A DNA stretch of 64,000 nt from Akkermansia sp. (lineage in GTDB: Bacteria > Verrucomicrobiota > Verrucomicrobiia > Verrucomicrobiales > Akkermansiaceae): NCBI GenBank assembly GCA_017409465.1, contig JAFQSQ010000006.1, positions 1 through 64,000 on the forward strand. Reading direction: 5' to 3'. Position numbers and translations under genes: made by a program. Below are positions 41,323 to 50,655 of the stretch, one piece after another (position 1 is the stretch's first letter; each line of letters opens with the position of its first letter). The notes under the pieces are model-generated. The model saw only the letters and a list, made by a program, of their open reading frames with translations, searched no databases and was not told where the DNA came from.

Positions 41323-42078
41323 TCAATACAGCGACAGCATGGAGCAGACTATCCACATCAGCGGCAGGAGCAGCCCGGTCAGCAGCGCCATCAGCAGCGA
41401 CCCGCGGACGGAAAAATGCAGCATCCCCCAGCACGCCCAGAAGCTGATGAACGCCGGCACACCGATGACCCCGCCCCAGGTCAGCGCTGTATGCCAGGCG
41501 GGCAGGTAATGCCGCAGCATCACACAGCAGAAGACTGCCAGCCAATACACGGACGTCTCCGAAAATGCCAAACGCACCATTCCCCAGTGCGTAAGTGTAC
41601 GGTGAGTATTATTGGCCACCAGCCCCGGCAGGTAGAAACTCAGGAAACACGCCGTCAGCGATACCAGCATCACGCCGATATCATAGCCGCGGAGGTACAG
41701 GGCAAGCAGTATCGCCGGCAGGAGCAGCCCTACCGCCTCATATGCTCTGCCGGCAGATGCCCTCATCCCCCGCCAGGCCAGCAGGAACACCGCCGGCAGA
41801 GGCAGCAGCACCAGCACCGTCAACACCGGATCAAACCCTCGCATCCCGCCATCGGCAGCATCTTGCCACACGACGGAGAGAAGCGCCAGCTGCAGCACAG
41901 CCAACCCTACAGCCAGCATCGCCGCCCTCCACGCCGCGCGGCGCTCCCACGCCACCCACCACAGGGCAAGAAACACCACCGAAGCCTGCCCTGCAACCGG
42001 CAGCAACGCTTCATTCGCTAATGTAACAGACGGGGGCATATGGTGGTGATGGTCAAAGGGTCCCTTATCTCGCCCCAT
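41323..42078 (-). CDS. Polytopic membrane protein, unknown
   Basis: 251 residues with about seven membrane helices (for example VLTVLVLLPLPAVFLLAW, VYWLAVFCCVMLRHY, LLMALLTGLLLPLMWIVC). No family recognised. The start at 42078 gives an N-terminus with HHHH; ATG at 42039 (MPPSVTLANEAL) is an alternative. It lies between rsmE (89 bases) and the DoxX/MauE-like gene (53 bases), probably in one transcript. Confidence 0.65.
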   Translation of the reverse strand: MGRDKGPFDHHHHMPPSVTLANEALLPVAGQASVVFLALWWVAWERRAAWRAAMLAVGLAVLQLALLSVVWQDAADGGMRGFDPVLTVLVLLPLPAVFLLAWRGMRASAGRAYEAVGLLLPAILLALYLRGYDIGVMLVSLTACFLSFYLPGLVANNTHRTLTHWGMVRLAFSETSVYWLAVFCCVMLRHYLPAWHTALTWGGVIGVPAFISFWACWGMLHFSVRGSLLMALLTGLLLPLMWIVCSMLSLY

Positions 42079-42167
42079 CTTACATGATTTACTCCGTCAA
42101 TAAAAGAAAAATCGAGACAATCCGGCGTTTTGTGTCGCACCCACCCGGTTCTCCCGAGCTTCGGGCA

Positions 42168-42902
42168 TCAATCCAAAGCATAGCGGGCAGATGACAGAGC
42201 CATGAATACGGCCGTCTCGACACGCAGGATGATAGGCCCCAGCGAAACCGGGGCATAACCGGCAGCGATGGCTGCCGCGTACTCTGCCGGGCTGAAATCG
42301 CCCTCCGGTCCGATGAGCACCACCACCTCGCGGCGCCCGGCGGTGCGAGCCGTCTCCAGCACCTGACGCATGGGCTGAGCCTCAGGCAGAATGGCACACA
42401 CCAGCCTGAGCTCAGGGATATCGCCCTGCTTCAAAAACTCGGCGTAAGCCCGGGGCTGCTCTACCACAGGCAGGGTATTGACCCCACACTGCTTGCAGGC
42501 CTCCAGTGCCGTGCGCTGCCACTTGGCTGCCTTGGCCGCGGCTTCTTTGGCATTGAGCCTCACTATCGTGCGCTCCGTCACCAGGGGGATGATACGGCGG
42601 GCTCCCAGCTCCACGGCCTTCTGAACGATAAGCTCCATATTCCCCCCCTTGGGGATGGCCAGAGCCAGCGTCATATCCGCCACCGGCGGCAGCGGCGGCA
42701 GAGGGCGCAACTCCCCCAGGCTCAGGGTTCCGCCTCCGGCGGTGAGGATTCGGCCGCGAACAGCCTGCCCCTTGCCGTCGAACACCTCGCACTCCTCCCC
42801 GACGCGCAGGCGCATCACCCGCAAAGCGTGGTGCGCCTCCTCGCCCTCCAGCGTCAGTACCGGAGCCGTGAAATCAGCATCGGGAAGGTAGCAGCGGTGC
42901 AT
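42168..42902 (-). CDS. rsmE: 16S rRNA (uracil-1498-N3)-methyltransferase
   Basis: 244 residues. SPOUT methyltransferase with the C-terminal knot VLIGPEGDFSPAEYAAAI and SLGPIILRVETA, which bind S-adenosylmethionine, and an N-terminal PUA-like region (EEAHHALRVMRLRVGEE). Modifies the decoding region of the small subunit. Starts 2 bases after dnaJ, a very common neighbour pair. Confidence 0.96.
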   Translation of the reverse strand: MHRCYLPDADFTAPVLTLEGEEAHHALRVMRLRVGEECEVFDGKGQAVRGRILTAGGGTLSLGELRPLPPLPPVADMTLALAIPKGGNMELIVQKAVELGARRIIPLVTERTIVRLNAKEAAAKAAKWQRTALEACKQCGVNTLPVVEQPRAYAEFLKQGDIPELRLVCAILPEAQPMRQVLETARTAGRREVVVLIGPEGDFSPAEYAAAIAAGYAPVSLGPIILRVETAVFMALSSARYALD

Positions 42903-42904
42903 CT

Positions 42905-44044
42905 TTACTTCAGGAACCGGGCGGCTCGCTTGCGGAAGTCATTGACCTCCGGCTGATTATTATCCTTAAGGCTCTCGGCAAAGGCACGGAGCGACTTCTC
43001 CTGGCTCGAGCTGAGGCGGGTGGGGGTCTCCACCTGCACCTCTACCAGCAAATCACCGCGCCCGCCACCCTTGAGGGTGGGCACACCCTGGCTGCGCATG
43101 CGGAAGATGGTTCCGCTCTGCGTTCCGGCGGGAATCTTGAGCTTGGCAGGGCCATCCAGCGTCGGCGCTGTCAGCACACAGCCAAGGGCAGCATCCGCAA
43201 AGGAAATCGGCATCGTGCACAGTAGATCCGCCCCCTCACGCGTGAAGATATCGTGCGGAGCCACCTCGATGAAGACGTACAAATCGCCCGTTTCACCGCC
43301 GTGCACACCGGCATCGCCGTTGCCGGTAGAGCGCAGCTTGGTACCGGTATCCACCCCGGCAGGCACATGGAGCGTAATCTTGACATCCTTGTGGACGCGC
43401 CCCTCGCCGTGGCAGTGGGAACAGGGGTTGCTGATGGTCTGCCCGGCACCGTGACAGCTCGGGCAGGTGCTCTGCTGCACGAAGAACCCACTCTGGCGCG
43501 TCACGACACCCGTACCGTGGCAGGTGGGGCACTGCTTGAACCCGGAAGCGCCGTCCTTCGAGCCGCTGGCACCACACTTATCACACGGCACCATACGTTC
43601 AATCTCCAGCGTCTTCTCGCAGCCGCGTGCCGCCTCTTCCAGCGTCAGGTCCAGGTCATAGCGCAGATCCGACCCGGGGCGACGCGGGTCGGCCTGCCGA
43701 CGCGCACCGCCGCCAAAACCGCCGAAGCCACCGAAGCCTCCGCCGAACATCTGGGCAAAGATGTCCATGGGATCGGTAAACCCACCGAAGCCACCGCCAC
43801 CGGCGCCATTCATCCCGCCGTTCTTGAAGGCCTCGTGCCCCATGCGGTCATACGCAGCGCGCTTATCCGCATCGCTGAGCACCTCATAGGCCTCGCCTAT
43901 TTCCTTGAATTTCTCCTCGGCCGCCTTATCATCCGGATTGCGATCCGGGTGATACTTCATGGCCAGCTTACGGTACGCTTTTTTGATGGCGGCCTCGTCA
44001 GCATTGCGCTCGACCCCCAGCACAGAGTAATAATCCTGAGACAT
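42905..44044 (-). CDS. dnaJ: Chaperone DnaJ (Hsp40)
   Basis: 379 residues, type I. J-domain with HPD at 32-34 (MKYHPDRNP), Gly/Phe-rich linker (about 75-120, [14 protein letters not shown]), four CxxCxGxG zinc modules ([32 protein letters not shown]) and C-terminal substrate-binding domains. Delivers unfolded clients to DnaK. grpE is 18 bases upstream; dnaK is elsewhere. I see no CIRCE element upstream of grpE. Confidence 0.98.
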   Translation of the reverse strand: MSQDYYSVLGVERNADEAAIKKAYRKLAMKYHPDRNPDDKAAEEKFKEIGEAYEVLSDADKRAAYDRMGHEAFKNGGMNGAGGGGFGGFTDPMDIFAQMFGGGFGGFGGFGGGARRQADPRRPGSDLRYDLDLTLEEAARGCEKTLEIERMVPCDKCGASGSKDGASGFKQCPTCHGTGVVTRQSGFFVQQSTCPSCHGAGQTISNPCSHCHGEGRVHKDVKITLHVPAGVDTGTKLRSTGNGDAGVHGGETGDLYVFIEVAPHDIFTREGADLLCTMPISFADAALGCVLTAPTLDGPAKLKIPAGTQSGTIFRMRSQGVPTLKGGGRGDLLVEVQVETPTRLSSSQEKSLRAFAESLKDNNQPEVNDFRKRAARFLK

Positions 44045-44062
44045 CGTCTGCTCCCCCTTCTA

Positions 44063-44626
44063 TCAGTCTTTCTTCTCCTCGCTCTCAGGAGCGGCTGCCG
44101 TCACTACATTGGCGGGACGCAGCAAACGCCCACGGAGGTTGTAACCCTTACGCAGAACACGCAGAATCGTCCCTTCGGGCTGCTCCGACGGCTCACTCAT
44201 GATAGCCTCGTGGATATTGTGGTCAAACATCTGACCCACCTCTGTGGCAATGGGCTGCACGCCCTGCCCCTCCAGGAAATCCGTCAGTTGCTTCTGCACC
44301 ATGCTCATGCCGATATAAATCATGGACGATGTATCCTGACCGGCCATCTGCATCCCCATCTCGAAATTATCAATCACCGGCAGCAGCTCTTCGAGCAGGC
44401 TGCGGTTGGCATACTTCATGAAATCCTCGCGATCCTTCACACAGCGCTTGCGGTAGTTGTCGTACTCCGCGGCTGTACGCATCGCCAGGTCCCGCCACTT
44501 GGTCAGCTCATCTACAGGAGTCTCCTCGGCAGGCTGAGTTTCCTCAGCGGCAGCAGCCGTCTGCTCCTCATTCAGCGGCTTCTCTTCATCAGGTTGGGGC
44601 TGATTGTTCGTTTCTTCCTTGCTCAT
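44063..44626 (-). CDS. grpE: Nucleotide exchange factor GrpE
   Basis: 187 residues. Acidic N-terminal tail (NNQPQPDEEKPLNEEQTAAA), long coiled-coil (KWRDLAMRTAAEYDNYRKR) and the C-terminal beta domain with VGQMFDHNIHEAIMSEPSEQ and LRKGYNLRGRLLRPANVVTA. Releases ADP from DnaK. First gene of the grpE-dnaJ-rsmE transcript. Confidence 0.97.
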   Translation of the reverse strand: MSKEETNNQPQPDEEKPLNEEQTAAAAEETQPAEETPVDELTKWRDLAMRTAAEYDNYRKRCVKDREDFMKYANRSLLEELLPVIDNFEMGMQMAGQDTSSMIYIGMSMVQKQLTDFLEGQGVQPIATEVGQMFDHNIHEAIMSEPSEQPEGTILRVLRKGYNLRGRLLRPANVVTAAAPESEEKKD

Positions 44627-44692
44627 GGCACTATCCTACTGCAAAAAGCGCCCGGAGTCAACCCCTGCATGTGACAGCTCAATCAGCTTACT

Positions 44693-45061
44693 TCACGATA
44701 CCAGCAGGGCTTCGCGGTTCACAAAATACACCGCCCCCATCACGCACAGCAGCGCCCACAGATAATCCCATTTCCACTGTTCACCCATGTAAAACAGCAT
44801 GAACGGCACAAAAATGCACAGAGTGATGGCCTCCTGCATGATTTTCAGCTGTGCCAGCGACAACCCCACCGAGCGGCCGATGTGGTTGGCCGGCACCATG
44901 AAGCAGTACTCGAAAAATGCCAGCCCCCAGCTCAGCAACACCAGCTTCCACCACGCATGGTCTGCCCCTTCGCCCGGCTTCTTCAGGAAACCATACCAGG
45001 CAAAGGTCATGAAAAGGTTGCTGATACACAGCATGCCTATCGATAAAGCCAGCTTGTACAT
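44693..45061 (-). CDS. DUF486-family membrane protein
   Basis: 122 residues with four membrane helices and the family pattern NLFMTFAWYGFLKKP, WGLAFFEYCFMVPANHIG and LKIMQEAITLCIFVPF. Small transporter-like (DMT superfamily) proteins of unknown cargo. It is 66 bases upstream of grpE on the same strand and may be a separate transcript. Confidence 0.9.
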   Translation of the reverse strand: MYKLALSIGMLCISNLFMTFAWYGFLKKPGEGADHAWWKLVLLSWGLAFFEYCFMVPANHIGRSVGLSLAQLKIMQEAITLCIFVPFMLFYMGEQWKWDYLWALLCVMGAVYFVNREALLVS

Positions 45062-45432
45062 AGACGGAATTGTTGCGCGCGCATCATACTCCGCACGTAC
45101 CCCACTGTCAAGGCATTATTGATTCGGCCATTTTTGAGGTCGCTCCTCAGGCTGAGCGAAGCGCCAAATGGGAAGTCGATGGAAAGTACGATTGACGAAT
45201 GACCCGTCTCCGCCGAAGGCTTCGCCGTGGCAGGCGACTTACGAATGAAAAATTCCGCACCTTGTCCATCGTCCATTTGACTTTGTACTTTTTGAGCCAT
45301 TTCAATATATCGATTTATTAGAAGTGCTCTCTAATTATTACTCAAACATCTTGTACAGCAGCTGCCGGAGTGCTACGCTGAGCCCCGGAGACACCTGATA
45401 CTCCCATTCACCCACCACCACACACGCCCACC
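45062..45432. other. Intergenic region before the GH16 gene
   Basis: About 370 bases with no gene. Contains copy B of the 64-bp repeat with heptanucleotide runs. I see no other structure that I can support. Confidence 0.55.
45260..45323. repeat. 64-bp intergenic repeat, copy B
   Basis: Direct-orientation partner of 39146-39209 (seven differences). Left half TTGTCCATCGTCCATTTGAC is a 7-base periodic run; right half GAGCCATTTCAATATATCGA continues ATTTATTAGAA. It lies 109 bases upstream of the GH16 start. Confidence 0.8.
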
Positions 45433-46362
45433 ATGAAAACACCCCTTACCCGCTACCTGTTACCCGGGCTCGCACTGCTGACAAGCGCCGCCACAGCCGA
45501 TGATTATACCGGCTGGCAAAGCTCCCACCCGGAGTGGAGTCTCGTCTTTTCCGATGATTTCAACGGCTCCACCCTCGATACCAACAAATGGCACCGGATT
45601 GACTACGTCGGCTGGAATGTAGCGGACTGGCGCCAATACCAATCGCGCGATGCAGAACTCGTCACCATGAATGGCGATGGTACCGTCTCGCTCTGGGGAA
45701 AATACGGCGACTTCACCAGCCAGGCCGACCAGACCGGAGCCGCCGACACCTACGCCTGCGGCGGTATCTTTACCCAGAACACATTCACCTTTCAATACGG
45801 CTATGTGGAGGTACGCGCCAAATTCGACAGTGCCAAGGGTGCCTGGCCTGCTATCTGGATGTTGCCTACCTCCGGCACCTGGCCACAGAACGGAGAAATC
45901 GACCTCATGGAGCACCTCAACTACGAAGGCATCGTCCACCAGACGCTCCACTACAACAACGCCGCAGGCAACAAGACCACCTCCGGCACGGTCAACTCCT
46001 CGGGCAACAGCACCGCCTATTTCTCCGACCTCGCCGACAAGGCCGACTACCACACCTATGGCGTGGAATGGGCGCCGGACCATGTCAGCTTCCTGATGGA
46101 CGGGCGGAAAACCCTCACCGTCAACGCTGACCCGAACAACCCCAACTGGCCGTTCAACAAGGAGAACAATCCCTATTACCTCCTGCTGGATATGCAGTTG
46201 GGCGGCGATTGGGTCGGCGATATAGGCGACATCGGCGACGGAGTCGCCATGACGGTCGATTACGTGCGGGTCTACTCTGCAGCGCCTGTGCCCGAACCGG
46301 CTACCGCCTCGCTGAGCCTGCTGGCGCTGTCTGCCCTGCTCATGCGGCGCCGTCGGCCATAG
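45433..46362 (+). CDS. Secreted GH16 endo-glucanase/galactanase-type enzyme with PEP-CTERM tail
   Basis: 309 residues. Signal peptide (1-22), GH16 beta-jelly-roll with catalytic ExDxxE at E155, D157, E160 (GEIDLMEHL), and a C-terminal sorting tail VPEPATASLSLLALSALLM followed by arginines. GH16 enzymes cleave beta-1,3/1,4-glucans, porphyran-type galactans or, in Akkermansia, mucin O-glycan chains. The PEP-CTERM tail implies exosortase processing and surface attachment; the exosortase is not in the window. Confidence 0.93.
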   Translation: MKTPLTRYLLPGLALLTSAATADDYTGWQSSHPEWSLVFSDDFNGSTLDTNKWHRIDYVGWNVADWRQYQSRDAELVTMNGDGTVSLWGKYGDFTSQADQTGAADTYACGGIFTQNTFTFQYGYVEVRAKFDSAKGAWPAIWMLPTSGTWPQNGEIDLMEHLNYEGIVHQTLHYNNAAGNKTTSGTVNSSGNSTAYFSDLADKADYHTYGVEWAPDHVSFLMDGRKTLTVNADPNNPNWPFNKENNPYYLLLDMQLGGDWVGDIGDIGDGVAMTVDYVRVYSAAPVPEPATASLSLLALSALLMRRRRP

Positions 46363-46390
46363 CGCAGCAGCTCCCCGGCTGCCGGAAGGG

Positions 46391-47407
46391 TTACTTCGCA
46401 GCCGGGGCACCCGCTTTCCCGGTCTTGAGCGGCACCGCATGGAACGGCTGCGGAGCCGCGCCGGAAAACTTCGGGCTCATGGATGCTATCATCTCGTTGC
46501 TCACTGTAAACGAGAACGTACCGCCTCGTGCCTCATCACCGGCGTCGATGATGTGGTCAAACACGCACACCGGCTTGTTACCCGGAGTCTCCGGCATCAC
46601 AAAGAGCCCGATAGCCATCGTCGGGCGAGTCTTTTCGTTCGGCGTCCTGATGGTATAGGTGATAGTATTGAGCCCTCGCTTCAGCCCGCCGGAGATGACA
46701 TCCGCGCGGCGTTCGTCAACAAACTCATGCTCCGACACACCATTGATGCGCATCTCAATGTCGCGCCCCTGGGCATCGACAAACACCTTGCCAATCAGCT
46801 GCGGATAGGGACAGGCTGCGGGCACCTTGGGAGGCGCCGTGTAGGGATGGAAGCCATCCTGCTCTTTCAGCACACTCAAATCGCCGGCCTTGAGCCGCTT
46901 CTCCACCTGTGGCAGCTGCGAGAGGTTGAAGAATCGGCTCTGGTCAAAACGCCATTTCCCCCCCTCGTGTACAAACTCCAGCACATACGCATTCATCGCG
47001 GGTTTACCGTCCCCGAGCTGCAGCGTCCCCAGATAAGTCGCCGCCAGGGTGCGGTTCGTGGGGCCGGCCAGTGCCCCGACAAAGGCAAAGTTCTCCAGCG
47101 CGGGGGGAGCCGGCTGATTGCGGAAGATATCGCGGGGGAATTGCCCCTTCTGCGAGATGATCAGATTGCGCACCTTGACCTGCCGCGCCTGAGTCGTCAC
47201 CCCGCGCCAGGAGCTCTCGTTGCCGCTGAGCATGGACACACGCCAGGTGTTGTAGATGGTATCGGCGATATTACGAGCCAGCTTCTGATCGGGCACATGG
47301 AGAACAGGCTTTGCCTCCGCAGCCCCGGCAGCAGGCTGTTGCGCCCCGACCTGCCCCATCAGCAACAGTGCCGACACCCCCACGACTGAAAAAATGGCTT
47401 TCTTCAT
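46391..47407 (-). CDS. Secreted protein, unknown function
   Basis: 338 residues with signal peptide MKKAIFSVVGVSALLLMGQV and cleavage near GAQQ. The N-terminal half contains a small alpha/beta region (TIYNTWRVSMLSGNESSW, YVLEFVHEGGKWRFDQSRFF) reminiscent of SnoaL-like scaffolds. The C-terminal part has beta-rich stretches (FVDAQGRDIEMRINGVSEHE, RPTMAIGLFVMPETPGNKP). No family named with confidence. Convergent with GH16, 28 bases apart. Confidence 0.75.
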   Translation of the reverse strand: MKKAIFSVVGVSALLLMGQVGAQQPAAGAAEAKPVLHVPDQKLARNIADTIYNTWRVSMLSGNESSWRGVTTQARQVKVRNLIISQKGQFPRDIFRNQPAPPALENFAFVGALAGPTNRTLAATYLGTLQLGDGKPAMNAYVLEFVHEGGKWRFDQSRFFNLSQLPQVEKRLKAGDLSVLKEQDGFHPYTAPPKVPAACPYPQLIGKVFVDAQGRDIEMRINGVSEHEFVDERRADVISGGLKRGLNTITYTIRTPNEKTRPTMAIGLFVMPETPGNKPVCVFDHIIDAGDEARGGTFSFTVSNEMIASMSPKFSGAAPQPFHAVPLKTGKAGAPAAK

Positions 47408-47470
47408 GATTTAGAACCTACATCAGACTTGCCTTTCTGGCAAGAAAATTGCATACTATCGCTATATTTT

Positions 47471-48358
47471 ATGACGAGTTTTGCGCGCAAGCATCGCAGT
47501 GCCGAGGAGGCACACTACCGCCGACTGCTGGACAAGGCACCCGCCTTTGTCTGGAAGCGCTTTGCGGATGGTGTGAGCCTGCGCGTGCGGATGTTTGCCC
47601 CGGCAAATCACAGCCCGGAAGCCTTTGCTCCGGCGGTGCTCTTCTTTTTCGGCGGCATGTGGGCACTGGATACCAGTGCCGAGTTCGTCGCCTGGGCCAT
47701 GCACCTCTCGCGCCGCGGCATCGTCTGCTTCATCCCCGAATACCGCACCCATGCCCGCTATGAGGTAGAATCCGAGGATATCATCCGAGACGGTCTTGAT
47801 GCCTGGAAGTGGCTGCACCACAACGCCGATGGGCTGGGAGTAGACAAAAACCGCATCACCGTTGCCGGCACAGATGCCGGCGGCCTGATGGCGCTCAACT
47901 GCGGGATGCAGCCCCTGGTATTCGAAAAGCGCTGGTGGCAATTCCGCCGCGAAGACGTCCTGCCGCTGCAGCCGGCCTGCATCGCCATTCTTCGCGGCAT
48001 TGTAGACCCGGCAGCCCCGGAGGCTCGCGCACTGCACATCGCCACCGGCAACACCCCGCCCCCGGAAAGCATCAACCCCTGCGCCCTGCTGCGCCGCAAG
48101 CTGCCCCCGCTCTTCTGCGCCCACGGGATGCAGGATCCCCTGCTGGACTATGAGATGCGCCAGTGGTTCTGCGATGAGTGGGAGGGCTTCGGCAATACCG
48201 CTGAGCTGGTACTCTGTCCCCACGGCGACCACACCCTGCCGCAGTTCTCGGTCAATCCGGCGGTCTTTGAGCAGGTTCTCCTGGCCTGGGATGCCTTCAT
48301 GGTCGAGCACGGGCTCTGGCCCGAATGCGACGACTCGCAGGATGCCATGATGGTCTGA
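47471..48358 (+). CDS. Alpha/beta hydrolase with Asp at the nucleophile position
   Basis: 295 residues from the ATG at 47471 (MTSFARKHRSAEEAHY). Related to the GDXG esterase/lipase group: AVLFFFGGMWAL is the oxyanion region (HGGG in relatives), ITVAGTDAGGLMALNCG the nucleophile elbow, AHGMQDPLLDYEM and CPHGDHTLPQ supply Asp222 and His254. The elbow reads GTDAGG where esterases have GDSAGG, so Ser is replaced by Asp135. The enzyme may be inactive as an esterase or use an Asp nucleophile. No signal peptide, cytosolic. Confidence 0.82.
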   Translation: MTSFARKHRSAEEAHYRRLLDKAPAFVWKRFADGVSLRVRMFAPANHSPEAFAPAVLFFFGGMWALDTSAEFVAWAMHLSRRGIVCFIPEYRTHARYEVESEDIIRDGLDAWKWLHHNADGLGVDKNRITVAGTDAGGLMALNCGMQPLVFEKRWWQFRREDVLPLQPACIAILRGIVDPAAPEARALHIATGNTPPPESINPCALLRRKLPPLFCAHGMQDPLLDYEMRQWFCDEWEGFGNTAELVLCPHGDHTLPQFSVNPAVFEQVLLAWDAFMVEHGLWPECDDSQDAMMV

Positions 48359-48596
48359 CCCGCATCTCATTCGCGCCAAATAGTTATTGTGGGAACTTCC
48401 GGACTTTCATGTCCCGAGGGAATCCGCCGCCGCTCCTGCGGAGCTTTGGCGGGACAAGCAAATGGACAAGGGAGAAGTCAGGCGGGCAAAGCGAGCGAAA
48501 TTCTGCACCACTTAGAAATTCCCCTAATTTCTGCATCGCTCAATAAAAATTCGCTCGCCATCCGTCTATTTTGGTGTAAAATGTCACCGAACGCGT

Positions 48597-49766
48597 ATGA
48601 AACTCAAGGATATTGAACAAATGCAGAGTGCAGGGCTCATCAGCCCGGAACAGGCGACTGCCATCGCCGAGCATTTCAAGCTCTCCGGCAACCGCCTTCA
48701 ATGGTGGTTGCTCTTCAGCGTCTCTGCCCTGGCCGGAGCTCTGATTCTGGGCGGTATCATCATGCTGATTTCAGCTAACTGGGAGAGCATCCCGAGTGCC
48801 GTGAAGATGGGCAGCGGTATCGCACTCATGGTGGGTTTCTGGGCGGCATACGCCTGTCTGCGGGACAAATACCCCATACTGGCCGAGAACATGGGTCTGC
48901 TGGGCGGCGGCATGTGGCTGGCCAACATAGCCCTCTACGGTCAGATTTTTCAGCTTCAGAATCCCTTTGTCGAGGGCTGCGCGCTCTTCTTCTGCGGCAT
49001 TGTGCTGCTGCCGTTTCTGACCCGGCAGCGGCTGCTCATCGGCGTCGTCATCATCACCTCCTTTATCCTGCTGTCTGAGCTCTGTACTGACCGGGACAGT
49101 CCGCTGCATCTGCCTCTGACGATCGATGAAATGCTCAACTGCATGATGCTGCTCACGGTGTGCTGGTGGTTATTTGCCGAATTCTGCCGCAGCTCGCAAC
49201 GCGCCATCCACTCATACGTCTGGGTGGGCTACGGACTTTCCGGCTTCGCCATCGTCGCCGCGCAGGGGTTCATTCTGTATGGTGAGGGCTTCAATGCCAC
49301 CCCCATCGAGCTGGGCACAACAGGTGCCGCCCTGCTTCTGCTGCTGGTGTTCAAGCCAAAGAACGCTGCCCGTCTGCCCTGGATTCTCTTTGCCCTGATG
49401 ACCGCCGGCATCATCCCCGCCGCGGATTTCTTCAACAACTTCGGGGAATGGACGCTCCGCTGGGGCGACAGCAGCTGGTCGGGTGTCGAACTGACACTGC
49501 CGCGTATCCTGTATTGCTTCATCTATGCCCTGCTGTGGATATGGAACGGTTGCTGTGCCCGGCGAATCGACTGGATTAACTATGGCAGCATCATGGTCTG
49601 TTTCGCCGGCATAGGCGTGATGAGCAACATGATGGAATCTCTCACCGAATCGGGACTGGTTCTCATCTTTGCCGGTTTGCTGATGCTGGCGGGAGCCATC
49701 GTCCTGGAGAAACAACGCCGCCGACTCATCAGCACCATCAAGGCCGAATCCACGAAAACAAACTAA
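48597..49766 (+). CDS. DUF2157 membrane protein
   Basis: 389 residues. N-terminal cytosolic part (KDIEQMQSAGLISPEQATAI) then about eleven membrane helices. DUF2157 proteins are frequently encoded with a GDYXXLXY-domain protein, as here (next gene 15 bases downstream). Their function is unknown; an envelope role is supposed from the membrane location. Confidence 0.88.
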   Translation: MKLKDIEQMQSAGLISPEQATAIAEHFKLSGNRLQWWLLFSVSALAGALILGGIIMLISANWESIPSAVKMGSGIALMVGFWAAYACLRDKYPILAENMGLLGGGMWLANIALYGQIFQLQNPFVEGCALFFCGIVLLPFLTRQRLLIGVVIITSFILLSELCTDRDSPLHLPLTIDEMLNCMMLLTVCWWLFAEFCRSSQRAIHSYVWVGYGLSGFAIVAAQGFILYGEGFNATPIELGTTGAALLLLLVFKPKNAARLPWILFALMTAGIIPAADFFNNFGEWTLRWGDSSWSGVELTLPRILYCFIYALLWIWNGCCARRIDWINYGSIMVCFAGIGVMSNMMESLTESGLVLIFAGLLMLAGAIVLEKQRRRLISTIKAESTKTN

Positions 49767-49781
49767 CCCTTTTACCTCATC

Positions 49782-50639
49782 ATGATGAAAAAAATATTTC
49801 CCTGGCTTGTCTTCGTTGTCGTGGCCGCTCAAGTCGCCTGGCTGGGATGGAACTACCACGCCCGCAGCCTCGAGTTTGCCACCGCTCCCCGCTGTCGTAT
49901 CGCCGTCAGCACCTATGATCCACGTGACCTGACGCGGGGGTACTACCAGAGATTACAGTTGAACCGACGCTATGCGCTGGCCGATGCCGCAGCGCTCTTC
50001 GGCGCCTCCGTTGACCAGCGTGGCCTCCGGGAGGAAATGATGCAACAGTGCAGCAAGGAAGAACCCTACCTCCACTACGGCGTTGCTCTGCGCAAGGACT
50101 ATACGCCCGACATTCACCACTCGGCCACGGCCACAACAATCAGTCGCGATAGTTTCTGCGAATTCACACTCATCTCATTCTGGAAGAAGCAGGAATCCGG
50201 GCTGTGGCAAATCTGCCGTCTGGAGCACGAAAACAGCCCGGAAGACTCCCCGCACGAAGGCGAGATCCGCATTCCCATGGAGGCTCATTGGCGGGTGGAA
50301 GATGAAGTTAACCACAGCCAACAGAAATACATCATATCACCCGAGCTGAGGCTCAACATCATCGGCATACGCAATCTCCGGTACTATTACCCGGAGAAAG
50401 CAGGCGATTTCTTTTCCCTCCTCCACAAAAAAACTGCTGAGGCACAGGAGAACGACACCGCTCCCCGACACGTCGACATCACCGTCGAGCTGCTTATCCG
50501 CCCCCGCTGCAATATCATCCCGACCCAGCTTTATCTGAATGACATCCCCTACAACGAGGCCGCAGAACTGCTGAAACAGGATAAGTTCCCCTTCCGCTCC
50601 TCGCCTGCACCCGCCACCTCGGAGCAGCCCTCAGAATAG
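49782..50639 (+). CDS. GDYXXLXY-domain protein with altered motif
   Basis: 285 residues. N-terminal membrane helix (5-23, FPWLVFVVVAAQVAWLGW), then the family region STYDPRDLTRGYYQRLQLNR, where the name-giving GDY reads GYY (Asp to Tyr). The rest is a soluble domain with no known activity. Partner of the upstream DUF2157 gene; the flippase gene starts 16 bases later, so the three probably form one operon. Confidence 0.82.
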   Translation: MMKKIFPWLVFVVVAAQVAWLGWNYHARSLEFATAPRCRIAVSTYDPRDLTRGYYQRLQLNRRYALADAAALFGASVDQRGLREEMMQQCSKEEPYLHYGVALRKDYTPDIHHSATATTISRDSFCEFTLISFWKKQESGLWQICRLEHENSPEDSPHEGEIRIPMEAHWRVEDEVNHSQQKYIISPELRLNIIGIRNLRYYYPEKAGDFFSLLHKKTAEAQENDTAPRHVDITVELLIRPRCNIIPTQLYLNDIPYNEAAELLKQDKFPFRSSPAPATSEQPSE

Positions 50640-50655
50640 TATCCGCCTGCCATCA

